Origin: Myrica gale
Taxonomy: Eukaryota; Streptophyta; Magnoliopsida; Fagales; Myricaceae
Direction: 5' to 3'
DNA: 64,000 bases
Assembly: GCA_963930655.1 (NCBI GenBank)
Contig: OZ005604.1
Location: 13,278,001 to 13,342,000 of the forward strand
Positions 33,727 through 46,058 of this stretch are shown here, piece after piece; position 1 is the first letter of the stretch, and every line of letters starts with the position of its first letter. A program made the position numbers and the translations under genes. The notes below the pieces were generated by a model, which ran no database searches, was not told the origin of the DNA, and saw only the letters and a program-made list of their open reading frames with translations.

Positions 33727-35316
33727 CATCTATGCCATCAGCAGCTGCTGCCAAGTTAGATAGCACACTCCATTTCGTAATCATGGAATGTTTGTTGGTG
33801 TTACTTGCCAAAACTCGTCTTTAAGAAGAAAGGAATTGAATTCGCTGTTTTCGATCCAAACTGACAGGTGCCCCCCCGCACGCATGTTGGCTTGGCTTTT
33901 TTTGGGGTCATGGCAGATAAGATAAGCTTTAGATGAACGAGTGGCACACACATTTTTCTAGAAGTTGAGGATATTGGTGTACTTGATATGTAAATTTGCT
34001 GTTAGAAATAAAGGAGAGGCCCCAATAGAGTGGAAGAAATAAAGGAGAGGATATTGCTGTACTTCATATATAGGGAGAGCTTTTGTAGGAGGTAGGCAAT
34101 TAGCCAATTATAGTGTACTATTTCTTAATTTCTTTTCCTTTTGTTGCTTTCCTTTTCTTTTCTTATTTAGTTAATTAAAATTTTTGGTACGAAAGTAGTG
34201 ACACATCAACATGGGACTATTTGGTGAAGGGAATGAGAAATTTGTTTCGGGAGTGCATTTCATTACCATATCTGTACAAGCACGCCCCACCCAAAATGTC
34301 ATCCAACGAAAACAAAGGCAACTTGCCTCAGTAAAGTGGACAGGACCTGTTGGTCGTTGTTACCCTAGGGGCTACCAATATTAGGATTATAGAAGTCTCC
34401 CTTAAATAACAGTTCATCGGGGGACAAAAATTTAACCTATCCATTTAGCCACAAAGGGCAACAGATACTGCACTGTCTGCACATTAACTTCCAGCTACGT
34501 CCTCTAATCAGCAGTACGATCTAGCTAGTGCCTGCAGTAAGTCGTAGAAAAAGCTCACGAACCGACGGATCAGATTCAATAATCGGCAGATTAGAAAAAA
34601 GATGAATTCTTATAACCTCAAAAAGGAACTTGGCTAAAAGAATGGCAAGATTCACATATAATAAAATTTGGGTCTAAGCTAATTTCCATGCTGAGATTTG
34701 CCTCTTTGAGCTGCTTACATTAAAGATGCATATGCTTTTGTACTCTGCAACAAATTAATTTGATTTTTTGGATGGAAAATTCCGTCCCAAAAAATCAAGA
34801 ATCCGTGTACTCTACAACAAATTAATTTGATTTTTTGGATGGAAAATTCGGTCCCAAAAAATCAAGAATCCGTCCTAAAAGATCTTTTGGGACGGATTGG
34901 GACCGTCCCAACAGAGTGTCACAATAACCCCGTCCCAAAAAGTAATAGCATAGTTTGCCCTACAACTATACTGCAAATCAACCTCCCCTCAACTATCAAA
35001 ATGGCAATTATACGTCCTTTAACTTTTGAAAGTCTTCAATGTACGTCTACATACAAATCAAAGGTTAAGTCAGACAGAAAAACATGCAAAATGATCGAAA
35101 TATCCTTCCAATACAAAATTTTAAAAAATAAATTAAAAACTAATATATTACTGAAATAGAGTTTCAATAGTTTTAATTAAAAAATATTATTTTTTAGAAA
35201 GATTATTTTTTATTTTTAATGAATTTTTTAATTTTTTAATAATTTTGTCTTTGAGGGGTATTTCAGTCATGTTGCATATTTTTCAGTTTGACTTAATGTC
35301 AAATTTGGATGGGGGC
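33727..35316. other. DNA between the two hAT copies
   Basis: No gene seen. A tandem repeat of about 65 bp (ACAAATTAATTTGATTTTTT with GGATGGAAAATTC) occurs near 34747-34870, followed by a GTCCCAAA-rich stretch with an inverted TTTTGGGACGGATTGGGACC motif, possibly a MITE remnant. Confidence 0.5.
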
Positions 35317-35645
35317 CACAGGCGGAGGGAGGGGGGCGAACCGGGGCCATTGCCCCGGTTGGCTCCCCCCAAAATTTTTTTTTACATGTATTTTTTTTTT
35401 ATTAGGTTTGCCCCCTTGGCCAAATAAAAATTATGCTTGCCCCCCTTGCCTGCCTAGATTAATCAGCCTGCCCCCCTTAAAACCCAAGCAGCCCAATACC
35501 TCAAAATCAAATTAAAAGAATAAGCAAGAGATATTTATTTATGTAAAAACTTGAAATCCTACATTAACTTGTAAAAACTTGAAATCCTATATTTATTTAT
35601 GTAAAAACTTGCCCCCCATTAATTGGGTTTCTGGCTCCGCCACTG
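35317..35645. mobile_element. Non-autonomous hAT copy B, 329 bp internal-deletion form
   Basis: It begins CACAGGCGGAGGGAGGGG and ends TTCTGGCTCCGCCACTG. Both ends match copy A, and B retains about 29 bp near the left end that A has lost. The interior keeps only about 200 bp. Its left flank (ATGGGGGC) does not match its right flank (GTCCTGGA), so it is not a simple independent insertion. Confidence 0.75.
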
Positions 35646-35653
35646 GTCCTGGA

Positions 35654-36345
35654 AGTAAGTTTTTGTGGCGTACTGGCCCTTGGCCAATTCTCCAACCCTT
35701 TGTCCATAGACCTATTGCAGATTGGCTAAAATTTTTACTTCACTCCAGGAATCTCCCTCCTGAAAAACGGGAGCACTGGCGTGATATTATGTTGGCGGTA
35801 GCTATTAGACTGGATGTCATTTGGTTTGCTCGCAATCAAGTTGCTCACGGGCAGGAGCGACCTTCACCCCGTTCTTTGATTGCTGCTGTGCAACGTCGGT
35901 AGGTGGATCACAGCTTGGCATGGGCTTATAAAATTGGTGGGACGCTTGTGACTTGGACACCACCTCGCCCAGGTCAAATAAAGCTCAACTATGACACGGC
36001 CGTTCACGATGGAAGTCTGGTGTTGGCTGTTATTTGTCGTAATGCTGCAGGTCAAATCCTCCAAGCTCGCACTAGTAAGGTGGATGGCACTAATCCTATA
36101 AAAGAGGAGGCTCGCGCAACTCGTTTGGCCTGTCAAGTGGCCTTTTTATACCCCAGCCAGGAGCTTATTCCTGAAGGCTATTGTCTGAATCTTTTGCACC
36201 AAGTGACAGAGTCCTCCACCATTCCGGATTGGGATATCGCAGGGGAAGTGCTTACCATCCGTACCCTTCTTAGTAAGAATGAGAAATGGCAGTTTGTTTG
36301 GACTCCTCGTAATGCTAATACTGCTGCCCATAATTTAGCTCAGTG
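35654..36345 (+). pseudogene. LINE ORF2 part 3: end of zf-RVT and RNase H
   Basis: The frame continues SKFLWRTGPWPILQPF and WRDIMLAVAIRLDVIWFARN, ends in one frame at about 35902, then gives RNase H with WTPPRPGQIKLNYDTAVHDG, CRNAAGQILQART, KEEARATRLACQVAFLYPSQ and FVWTPRNANTAAHNLAQ. The first aspartate and the glutamate of the RNase H site are visible, but GYCLNL stands where a GDSLNL-like aspartate is usual, so activity is doubtful. The A-rich tail of the LINE follows at 36477-36486. Confidence 0.8.
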
Positions 36346-36486
36346 ATGTGCTCGAAACCTTGTTTTCGGTGATCTTTCCATCCAGGATTTTAAATTTACC
36401 TCCAGTTGTTCTTCATTGTGATCAGGCCGCTCAGCTGCGTCTGCCTCATTGATGGCGTGCCTGATGTTTGCGTGGGAAAAAAAAAA

Positions 36487-38369
36487 CTGTAATGAATGTA
36501 ACGTGGAATCATAGAGAAACCAGAAAAAATAAAAATAAAAGAACTATTATATAAAGGGAAAAAGCAGGATGCCCATTAATTGTTCTACAAGGAAAAAACC
36601 ACAAATCTACGAGTAAAAAAAAAAATCGGTCATCACAATTAGCATAGCCCATTTGACAGATCATCGAATGCATTTAATTTGTCTCTCACGATAAGGCCAA
36701 AGCACAAGCAACCCCCCAACTGTGCTTCCAATTGCGTTCCAATCGAAATAGGCGGCTTCTTCTTCCATTTTAGACCATCCCCTTAGTCTTCCCGTATTTA
36801 ATACACAGTGTGATTGTTTCTGTTGACACTTTTGGCCTATACCCGTATCGCTTTCTGTATTGAAACGTGACTTATAAAAATAAATTTTTTTTAAAAAAGC
36901 GTTACCATCAAACTCTAACTCTCGTCTTCACGGTTCTTATAATCTCTTTTCCGGTCTACATTCCCAAGGATAACTGCATTCCATCGAGCAATGTTTGTGT
37001 GGGGCATATCGTAGAACAACTTGTGACCCAAAACATAAATCCCTGTTTTTCCTCTTACCCAGCTAAAATTCTGTTTGCAGAGCACCTAATTTGATTGCCT
37101 GGCATTTGGATACCATAACCTCGAAGAACTTCTGACATTAACACGGTGCTTGCGTCCTAAAATTTTGACCAATCTAAATAAATAATCATAAAATAAGCAT
37201 TATTTCCATCAATTTCTCTTTTTAAAATAACAAATATATAAAATTTATTCAAATCATATCACTATTTTTTCACTAACTCTCCTAATTATACTTCAAAATT
37301 TTGAGAAACACTTCAAATTATTAAAAAATGTTTTTTAATTAATTTCGGGAAAATGCCAAAGAAAGCTATTGTTTGCATAACAGACACATATAACCGGCTC
37401 CACTGGGTTGACCGTCTAAAGAGTGAGAAGAGGATCTTTGACCGTCGAAATTATGTGCACCTCATTTTAATGAGGTAAAGGATAATGTTTCTTAGTGGAT
37501 CAGCTTGTAAATGAGGTGCACGCATAGTAGCCGTTAGATTATTTTCTTGTAATCTCGACCCTGCCTTCCGGCTTCGAAATTTCCTCCGTCGTAAAGAATC
37601 CGTTCCCAGAAAAAGTATCAAGAAGGATCACAATCCTGTCGACTACAACATATAACAAACTTTAACTATATTTTAACAAACATTAAATGTCGTAGATATA
37701 TTAAATAATTATAGGAAGATTCTTGGAAGTCTGGTTCAGGGTGAAAGTAAAAAAATGGAAGTCTTTTGAAATGGGTTTCGTTTTTGTGAAAGTAAAAAGT
37801 TCAACTTCATCAGCTTAATCTAACTTTATGTAATTAGTTTAATCTAGCTTTAAAAAGCACGGCCTAATTAGCATTAATTATGTTCGGAATTTGACTCAAA
37901 TTAGAGTCCGACGTACGAAAGCCTGTTTCAAATGCTACGACATCAGAAGTCATACCTTTCCAGATTGAAAAGTCGTTGTGTAACTTAGAAAAAAAAAAAA
38001 GATAAGAAAAGTCAGTGTAATATATTTTCCGTAGAGAGACTGCTCTCACAAGCGGACCACGTCTTTTCCTTGCATACGAAGAATACAGGAGGAGCTTGAC
38101 TACCATTGCGTATTTCATGGACATGGTGAATCGACCCACTTCATTTCCGCATGAGTCATGACTCCAAGGTTACGAACTTACGGGTGATGGGGATAGGAAA
38201 GGAAGGATGCTAGTCAAGCTTAGAAGATTATTCGAGTCACTTTCACTGAAGCCTTCATTAATAGCTAACAATAAGGTTTGCATTCAAATAGCTTGGCTGC
38301 TTAATACAGTTCCAAAAACAAACACAAAAGAAAAGAAGTTGTATTCTAAATTGAACAATTAGATCCCAG
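36487..38369. other. Non-coding DNA upstream of the GLR gene
   Basis: No gene seen. A short inverted repeat GTGCACCTCATTT (37455-37467) and AAATGAGGTGCAC (37509-37521) could form a hairpin. The last few hundred bases should contain the GLR promoter and leader; I see no clear TATA box to call. Confidence 0.55.
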
Positions 38370-41300
38370 ATGGCTTTCCGTTTCATAACCGGTGGTGTAA
38401 TTTCAAGACCTTTGTTCGTCTTCCCTCTGCTCATCTACTTTCTTTTCATTCTCCTTTCCTATGGAGCCCAAGCCTCCTATCAGAATGAAGTTACAAACGT
38501 CGGTGCGATCGTCGATAAAACTTCCCGCATAGGGAAAGAAGAGAAAACAGCCATGGAAATTGCAGCTCAAAAGATCAACGACTCTTCCAAGTCTCGTAAG
38601 GTGTCTCTCAATTTCCTTGCTTCCAACACGGACCCCTCCAAACTTGCTTCTGCTGGTGAGTTAATTACCTGATCATATTGATTATTATATATGATAATTA
38701 TGATTATACTGGATTGTGCTGATACTCCTTGATCTTTTGCTGCAGCTGAAGAGCTCATTGAAGGGAAAAAAATGGATGCGATTGTTGGCATGCACTCGTG
38801 GCAGGAAGCAGCTCTAGTTGCAAATATTGGGGCAGGAGCCCGAGTTCCAGTTCTTTCATTTTCAGCACCTGCCATAACCTTACCATTTATCCAGCTTCGT
38901 TGGCCTTTCTTGATACGCATGGCTAACAATGCTTCTGCAGAAGTCAAATGTATTGCAGATATTGTTCGTGGATGCAGTTGGAGAAGAGTGATAGTGATCT
39001 ACGAAGAGGATGCATATGGTGGTGATTCCGGCATGTCAACTCTCTTTGCAGAAGCTCTTCAGAACTCTGATGCGGAGATTGATTATAGTTTGATTCTTCC
39101 GCCGTTTTCTTCCCTATTGGATTCCGAAGGATTTCTTCACGAGGAGCTGCTGAAGTTACAGGGAAAAACCCGATGTAGAGTTTTCGTTGTCCTTCGTTCA
39201 TCCTTGCCTATGGTGACCAATTTGTTCAGAGAGGCTAAAAATGTGGGACTTGTCGGTGGAGAGTCAGCTTGGATAATTCCGGACAGCATAACAAGTTTGC
39301 TAGACTCTGCTGACAAGTCAGTTCTTTCCTCTATGGAAGGCGCTATCGGAATCAAGACTCATTACGATAGTTTCCGTAAATCTTATAAAGAATTCTCTGG
39401 CCAGTTCCAGGACAAATTCAAAGCCAACTATCCACAAGAAGTTATTTCCAACCCGGGATTCTATGCTCTTAGAGCATATGATAGCATTAACATCATTACT
39501 GAGGCCATAGAGGGGATGACTGGTGACAAAAATAGTACCCAGCTTCTGGGAAACATATTGTCAAGCGATTTCTCAGGTTTAAGCGGAGATATACGTTTCG
39601 ACGGAAGGGAGCTGACACAAGCTCCACGATTCAATATTACGTATGTGGCCGGGAACAGATCCATGGCAATAGACAGTTGGCCACCAGAGCATGAGGAAGA
39701 TAGAAACAGCAGCGAAACTTGGCCTCACCTAACTCGGGTTCCCAAAGGCTGGGAGATGCCCACTCATAGCAAGCCTCTGAGAATCCTCGTTCCAGGGAAT
39801 GCACCGTTCAAGCAATTTGTAATGGTGGACAGTTCAAATAAGCCTTCTGGTTTCTGTATTGATGTCTTCAACGCAGCGCTGAACAATAGTGATGCTCTGC
39901 GAAGACTGGAATATGAATTCGTGCCCAGTAATCGAACCTTTGATCAGCTTGTTGAACTGGTCGGTAGCAAGGTACAACATCTCTTCTCAATCAATAACTC
40001 TAACGTCCCTCAACTGCCAAACGAACTTTTTAACCTGCATCTTATAATGTGTGAGAATGTGAAAGAATTTCATTAAAATTTAATATATACAGCTGGGTAT
40101 CCTGCTCCTATACTTGACTTACAAAAAGAGGGTCCAATAAGACTAATCTGGATGACGAAAATTCCAAAATATCGTCTTCATTTTAGGAACTGCCCTGAAA
40201 CTTCAGAAAGTTGACTCTCTTTTGTCAAGATTTCTATAATTTTTTGTTCAAGTCTGTTGTATAATATATGTTTTAGTATAAATGATTAATAAGTAGTTGA
40301 TTAATTGTTGGATTAATGCTTTTTTCACCTTCACCTAATTACCATTACCATATATATATATATATATTGTGGCTTCAAAATTCTGATAACGATTTAATGT
40401 TTGTCATGTGAACCAAAATATGGAAGACTTATGATGGCTTCGTTGGCGATCTAACCATCCTATCCAACCGATCGAAGTTAGTGGAATTTACTCAGCCATA
40501 CATAGAGTCATCGTTGGTGATGATAGTTCCATCGAAGCCTGACGCGTCAGCATGGTTGTTCATAAAGCCTTTCTCATGGAAATTGTGGTTGTTTACTCTT
40601 GCAAGCTTGCTTTACACGATGCTCATTGTTTGGTTCTTGGAGCGTAAATCCAATGATGAGTTTAAGCAAATAGCGACCATACTTTGGTTTGTCTTCTGCT
40701 CTCTGTTCTTTGCACACAGTAAGTACAAAATTTGTTGGTTGCATATATATTGATTTTATATTAATCAAGAATATTTCTGATTGCAAACAACTCCATCTTC
40801 ATTCTTCTTTCAGGGGAGAAGATTAACAGCAACCTCACTCGAGTGGTGATTGTACTCTGGCTCTTTGTCGTGTTCGTTTTAACCTCAAGCTACACCGCCA
40901 ATCTCTCTTCAATGCTTACCATTAAACGACAGGACAATGGTGTCACGATCGACTCTCTAAAGACGCAAAATTTATATGTGGGCTATGACAATGGCACCTT
41001 TGTAGGAAAATATCTGGTAAGGGACCTTCATTTCGCACCGGCGAACATCAAGCCATTGAACAGAGAAGAGGAATTCATAATTGAGTTTAAAAGCAAAGGA
41101 ATAAATGTTGCCTTGTTTGAACTCCCATATGCCAAAGTCTTCCTACAGAAGTACTGCAACGAATACACCAGCATCCCCGCCCACTACAGATTTGGCGGAT
41201 TTGGCTTTGTGAGTTACATCTTGGAAACTCTTTTGAACTCTAGGAACCGTCCTATGTTTGATCATTCTAAAAATCTTTGTTACTATTCTCCATGAAAAGA

Positions 41301-41795
41301 ACAAAAGGATGAATTTTTGGAATTACTCTTTGTTAAGGGATCTAAAATACTTTTTGCTTAATTTCCATGCAGGCATTCCAGAAAGGCTCTCCCTTCGCGA
41401 GAGAGTTCTCGGAAGCAATTCTAAGAATGTCAGAGAATGGAGAGCAATATAAGTTGGAGAATCAATTGTTGACCCCCTCGAACGGGTGTCCTGACCCTAA
41501 TGTGGTAAACAGTAGTGATACCGAAGGCTTGGGCTGGAAACACTTCTGGGTACTTTTCGTGATATATTTTTTCGCCACTTTTTTGCCATCCCTATTTCAC
41601 TTAAGCTTAAAGAATTTCCCACGCAGTCAAGTGGCAAACCAGGTCAATGCCACTCATGTGCCAAAGTTTGCTGGAGTAGCACTAGCAGCATCCTTCTGCT
41701 GTAAATTAAGAGGTCGAACTAGATTCCATGCTGAAGGGGGAAGTTCAAGCACCAACTTGTTAGAATTATGTATCCTCGATAACCAAATTGGTTAA
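38370..41795 (+). CDS. Glutamate receptor-like (GLR) cation channel, five exons
   Basis: Exons 38370-38655, 38746-39971, 40427-40718, 40814-41208 and 41373-41795 join in frame with GT-AG introns to 873 residues, normal for plant GLRs. Residues 1-36 are a hydrophobic signal peptide. An amino-terminal receptor domain (about 42-400, with MDAIVGMHSWQEAALVAN) precedes ligand-binding half S1 (from KPLRILVPGNAPFKQFV, about 438, to IVPSKPD, about 543). M1 is about 555-574, the pore loop about 585-600, M3 about 612-635 with gating motif SYTANLSSMLTI, S2 from about 640 and M4 about 791-808. The exon layout and sequence suggest clade II, by inference. Family role: amino-acid-gated calcium-permeable channel in membranes. 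The last 12 codons lie in a presumed copia LTR. An AT run sits in intron 2. Confidence 0.93.
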
Positions 41796-42033
41796 TCTAG
41801 TTTTAATATCTCATATGAAATATAGTATGGTGGAAAGAATTAATTGTATGTAAAGGGGCATATTTGCAATAATCTCAAATTCCAGGGGACAATTACGATA
41901 TGTTCATGGACTTGATTGTAATTAGTAGAAGCCCTAGTTGAATTAGAAGAAGAGTTCTTCAGTGTTATCCTACGTACGGCTGGAATTTGTGATCCCTAAG
42001 GATCCTATGTTTCGTGCTCTTTCTAGGGTTTTG

Positions 42034-45000
42034 TGTGAGACCCCGATTTTCTCCTACGTAATTGCTTATGTATTATTTTATTTTTTCCAATGTAATAGTT
42101 TTTATTTCTTAATGGGACTATGTTTTGGCCAATGTATGGCCTAATTTTTATGTTATGGTATTTCGATTAAAATGGGATTTTATTTCATAAAATCTCTTTA
42201 AATAATTTTAATGTCATTTTATGCAAGTATAAATTATATTATATTAAGAGCCGAAATTTGCAAGTAAGTTCCTCTTTTACAAATTGATATTTTTCATTTA
42301 CCTAATATGATTCATGGACCATATAATTTGAATTATGCTTTAATAATTTCCTTGTATAAGCCGAAATTATTAATAGATTAAATAATGAAATTCTTTTGAA
42401 TACATGGATTAAATATTGTATGTGACATGTAATATTATGATGTGTTCTATATTATTAATAGAATTTCCATATGAATATTCAATGATAAGCTATGTAGTTA
42501 TGTGATAAGTTTAGAAATGATTTAATTGATAAGCACACTTGCTTATCATAGTGATAAGCAAGCATGATAAGTTAGGAAACTTTTAGAGTGATAAGGCCTT
42601 GTGATTATTGTAGAGATAGGCTAAGGCCCTTATCACATGATAAGATATCATACTTGTAAGGTGATAAGCTATTGGAATGGATAGATAAGCAAGAGAGCTT
42701 ATGAAGTGATAAGTTAGGTGAGAATGAAACTAAGTTGAAAGTTGGTTGCCATTTAATGTGGAAGTAACTAGGTTGGTTGAAAAGCAACCAAACTAAGCAA
42801 AGGAGGGCTTTTACGTGAAAGGCAAGGAGAAGAAAATTGAAAGCCAAAGTGAGGTGCCATGTGATGTGTAAGAGATGTGTAAGAAGGTGTAAGTGTGTAA
42901 GAATTGATAAGACAAAGCATTGGACAAGATTGGCTAAGGGGACAAGATTTGATGGGGAGAAAAGATGAAAGAAAGAGAGAGAGAAGGATGTGGACATAGC
43001 CTTGGTCGGCCAACTCCTCCATTCATCCCCCTCTCCCTCTTTCAAATTCTCTCATGTCCATTCACTCTCTCAACCCTATGTCATAGCCTTAGGGTTGCAT
43101 TGGGAGACTCAATCTCACACAAACCCCTTGCAAATGGCATGACCGAACCCCTCATTTCACTCAACTCTCTCCCATTCCAAGCCTTGGCCGAATATTGCAA
43201 ACCTCTCCATTCTCTCCCATTTTCAAGCCTTGACCGAACCTCACACTCAAGAGTTCAAGGTTTGTTCATTTCATCTTGCATCTAAACCACTTCCATCTAG
43301 CTTGCCAAAACCCATTCCAAAAGCCAAGTAAATCTCTCTTGTTGTAGACAAAAATCCTTCCTTGAAAACCTAGCCATTTGACACCATTTTTCTTCAAGCT
43401 TACCATGTCCTCTTCACCACCATAGAGCTTCCTTTAAACCAAGCTTGGACATTCCTAAGGAGGGTGGACCGAATCTTTGAAGGAGGAAAAGGGATAGGAA
43501 GAATTGGTAAAGAGTGAAGGTAAGATTAGTTTCATTGATGTTCTTGTCTTAAGCATCACAAGTACTAACCATAGATGCTTTATTTTCTAGGTGCTCAAGC
43601 TTGGATAAACAACAAGGTAAGACCAAATGTGATGATATTGGTTTAGCATAAGTGGCCGAATGGTTCATGTATAGTTCTTGAAGTGTTAGTTTGTTAAAGG
43701 CCTTGATGTTGTTAGATCTTGGATGCTTAGGAACCCTAGGTTGTTTTCATGCTAGATCTAACCATGGAAACCCTAGATCTAAGGTTGTATGTAAAGAAAA
43801 AGGCAAATGAAGAACAATGTATGCTAAAAGAAGTTAGATCTAAGCTTTGATGTGTTGGGTTGATGAAAGTTGATTTCTTTGTTTAGATCCATGGGTGTGA
43901 ATGTGTATAATGAATGGATCTCATGTTGATGAAATTAATTGATGAAAAGATTAAGTGTATGCATGATAGTTGGTCACAAATGCAAAGGATATGCATGAGA
44001 TGATTTTTAGCATGAAAAGGGTAACATTTTGGGGTATGGCCGAAAATGAGCTATGTGGATTTTCATGTATAGTTTTGAATATGTGTAGATCTGGACATTG
44101 ACCTTAACATGTGCAAGATTTATGACCTTAATGCATAGTAGATGATTATGTTAAGTATTGGAAGCATGCATATTGAAGGAAATAAAAGAAAACTAATCAT
44201 TTGGGTAAAAACATGTGTTGGCCGAATGCCATGAGTATGGTGTATGGTGTTGGTGCTTTGATTTATAGATATTAGGTTGTGAAATTGTTGAATGGAGGAT
44301 GGGATCACCCTTGGAGTAAGTGCATAAATGGTAGTGGCCGAATGTTGTAAGAAAGGGTAACCCTATGTGCAATTTATAATTTATGTATTTTCATTGTTGT
44401 GTTGGATAAGAAAATTAGAGTTAGGCTAGTTGGAATAATATTATAGAGCCATGATCTTTTATTAAATATTATTGGAACCTTAGTTAAGTTTTACTCGGGT
44501 TTTATTTGAGGTTTAAAGTCTAAGTTAAGATTTAATCATGAATAATTTATTAATAGTTAGAAATAAGGTTTTAATGTAGTACGTGTAATAAAAAAGAGAC
44601 TTAGGTTTAATTCTAAACCTATGAGTATTATTTAACCCTAATCGAGACACGTACATGGATAAATATATTTTTATTTCAATAAAAATATTAATGATTTAAT
44701 AAGCTAAGTTTTGAATATTTGTTAAGGAAAAGAATAAAATAATTATTTTGTAATTAAATGAATTTCAGTGATATGTATATATAGATATATATATATATAT
44801 ATATATATATCTTCGATTGATGACTGATTTTCAAAAAGAAATGATTTCATAATTCTTAAAGTCTAAAAGAATATTTGAATCGCTTGTAGGCGATCCACGT
44901 GTCTGTATACACGAACAAGAAGACCAAGAGTAAGTGGATACTGTAAGTGGACAGTAAGTATTTCTTTTCAAAACTGGAATGACACACTGCATCGTTTCAT

Positions 45001-46053
45001 GAATGAGCATGAATTTTAAGAAAGCATGACATGATATGAATTTCATGAACAAACATGAATTTTAAGCAAGTATGAATTTTAAGCAAGCATAACATGACAT
45101 GTGCATTGCATGAATTTTTCAAGAAGAAAATTATGCAATGATTTTTATGGAAAGAATATGAGAAGTTTTATGAAACGATAAGTTAAGATTAAGGGCACTG
45201 GTCGGTACCGTACCATCAAGTTGGACTCCCATACCGAAGGACATTTATGAGAAGGATGGGTGAATCCAAGAGGCTGTGCAAGCCACACTGAAGGACAATG
45301 AGAAGGTGTGGTGCCTCCAAGGGTCGTGTCTAGCCATCAGGCCTGGGGCCACTTCAAGGGCTAGCTCGACCAGATGTTAAGGTCTCCAAGGGAATTCGGG
45401 GACGGTTCCGAAGGGAACGCACAACCCTGACTTCAGGGGTCAAATGGAGCGAGCCCACAAGTAAAAGACATGAAATGATTATGATAAGGCCAACAAGGGC
45501 ACAAGTACGAAAGAAAAATTTTTTAGGGCCAAGGGCCAGTTTTACAAGCAAGTATGAAAGAAAGCGGTTTTCAAGGGCCTGGGGCCGAAAACACTAAGCA
45601 AGAGCATATGCATAATTCATGAGCACGCATATGCATCAGTTATCAAGTTTTTCTTTCTTCCATGATTAAGCGGGCATAAGTCAAGAGCATGATTTTAAGT
45701 TTTGTGTTTTTCCCTTACTGAGTCTTTTTGACTCACGTTTTTAAAATTGTGTCATTCCAGATGTATCAGGTGAAGAGAGTCAGGAGGACTACCTGACCTA
45801 GATGCCCAAGATGTTATGTTTCGCATTTTGTTGATAGTGACACGAGCGTCACTAATTGGGTTCTAATATGTTAATTATATGTTTTGTATGAACTTAATGA
45901 GAACTCTGTTTATGTAAGAATTTGCTCGAACCCCTCGCGATCCTGTACGTTTCCGCCGTAATCAAGTAAGAATATAAGTAAGAACGCTGGAGCCATCCGG
46001 GGGATAGCTCGCGGCTGTCACGGTCCCTGCGGGATGCCGTTCGGGGCGTGACA
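42034..46053 (+). mobile_element. Solo LTR, 4.0 kb, of the same Ty3/gypsy family as 18409-23043
   Basis: The insert begins TGTGAGACCCCGATTTTC and ends TTCGGGGCGTGACA, with TSD TTTTG at 42029-42033 and 46054-46058. Ignoring the insert plus one TSD copy, the copia LTR reads AGGGTTTTGCAAGGCC, exactly as in the uninterrupted copy near 47955. It is collinear, in the opposite orientation, with the solo LTR at 18409-23043. Visible landmarks are a GATAAG-rich zone (42484-42720), an AT run near 44785-44812, and a repeat block with AAGGACAATGAGAAGG-like units (45230-45440). No coding gene. Confidence 0.9.
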
Positions 46054-46058
46054 TTTTG

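Larger units (their letters stand above)
32207..35645. mobile_element. Composite hAT insertion (two hAT copies plus 1.6 kb between), macrotransposon-like
   Basis: The 8-bp TSD GTCCTGGA lies at 32199-32206 and 35646-35653, the length typical of hAT elements. The outer ends are the left end of copy A (CACAGACAGAGG) and the right end of copy B (CTCCGCCACTG). The LINE frame runs DCPG then SKFLWRTGPW across the insertion, which supports a single event. No transposase is encoded in it. Confidence 0.75.
25641..36486 (+). mobile_element. Non-LTR retrotransposon (LINE), 5'-truncated, split by two insertions
   Basis: Three collinear plus-strand pieces (25660-26702, 31751-32206, 35654-36345) give reverse transcriptase, zf-RVT and RNase H of a plant LINE ORF2. 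The sequence ends in an A run near 36477-36486, as LINE insertions do. The copy begins inside RT, so endonuclease and ORF1 are missing. The reading frame is restored across both insertions if one TSD copy is kept. No TSD for the LINE itself was found. Confidence 0.85.

Noticed and set aside
34827-35159. 110-residue frame upstream of hAT copy B
   Set aside because: It starts in a tandem repeat and a GTCCCAAA-rich MITE-like stretch, with no known motif.
38567-39201. Minus-strand frames overlapping the GLR gene
   Set aside because: They are shadows of the plus-strand exons and have no recognisable domain.
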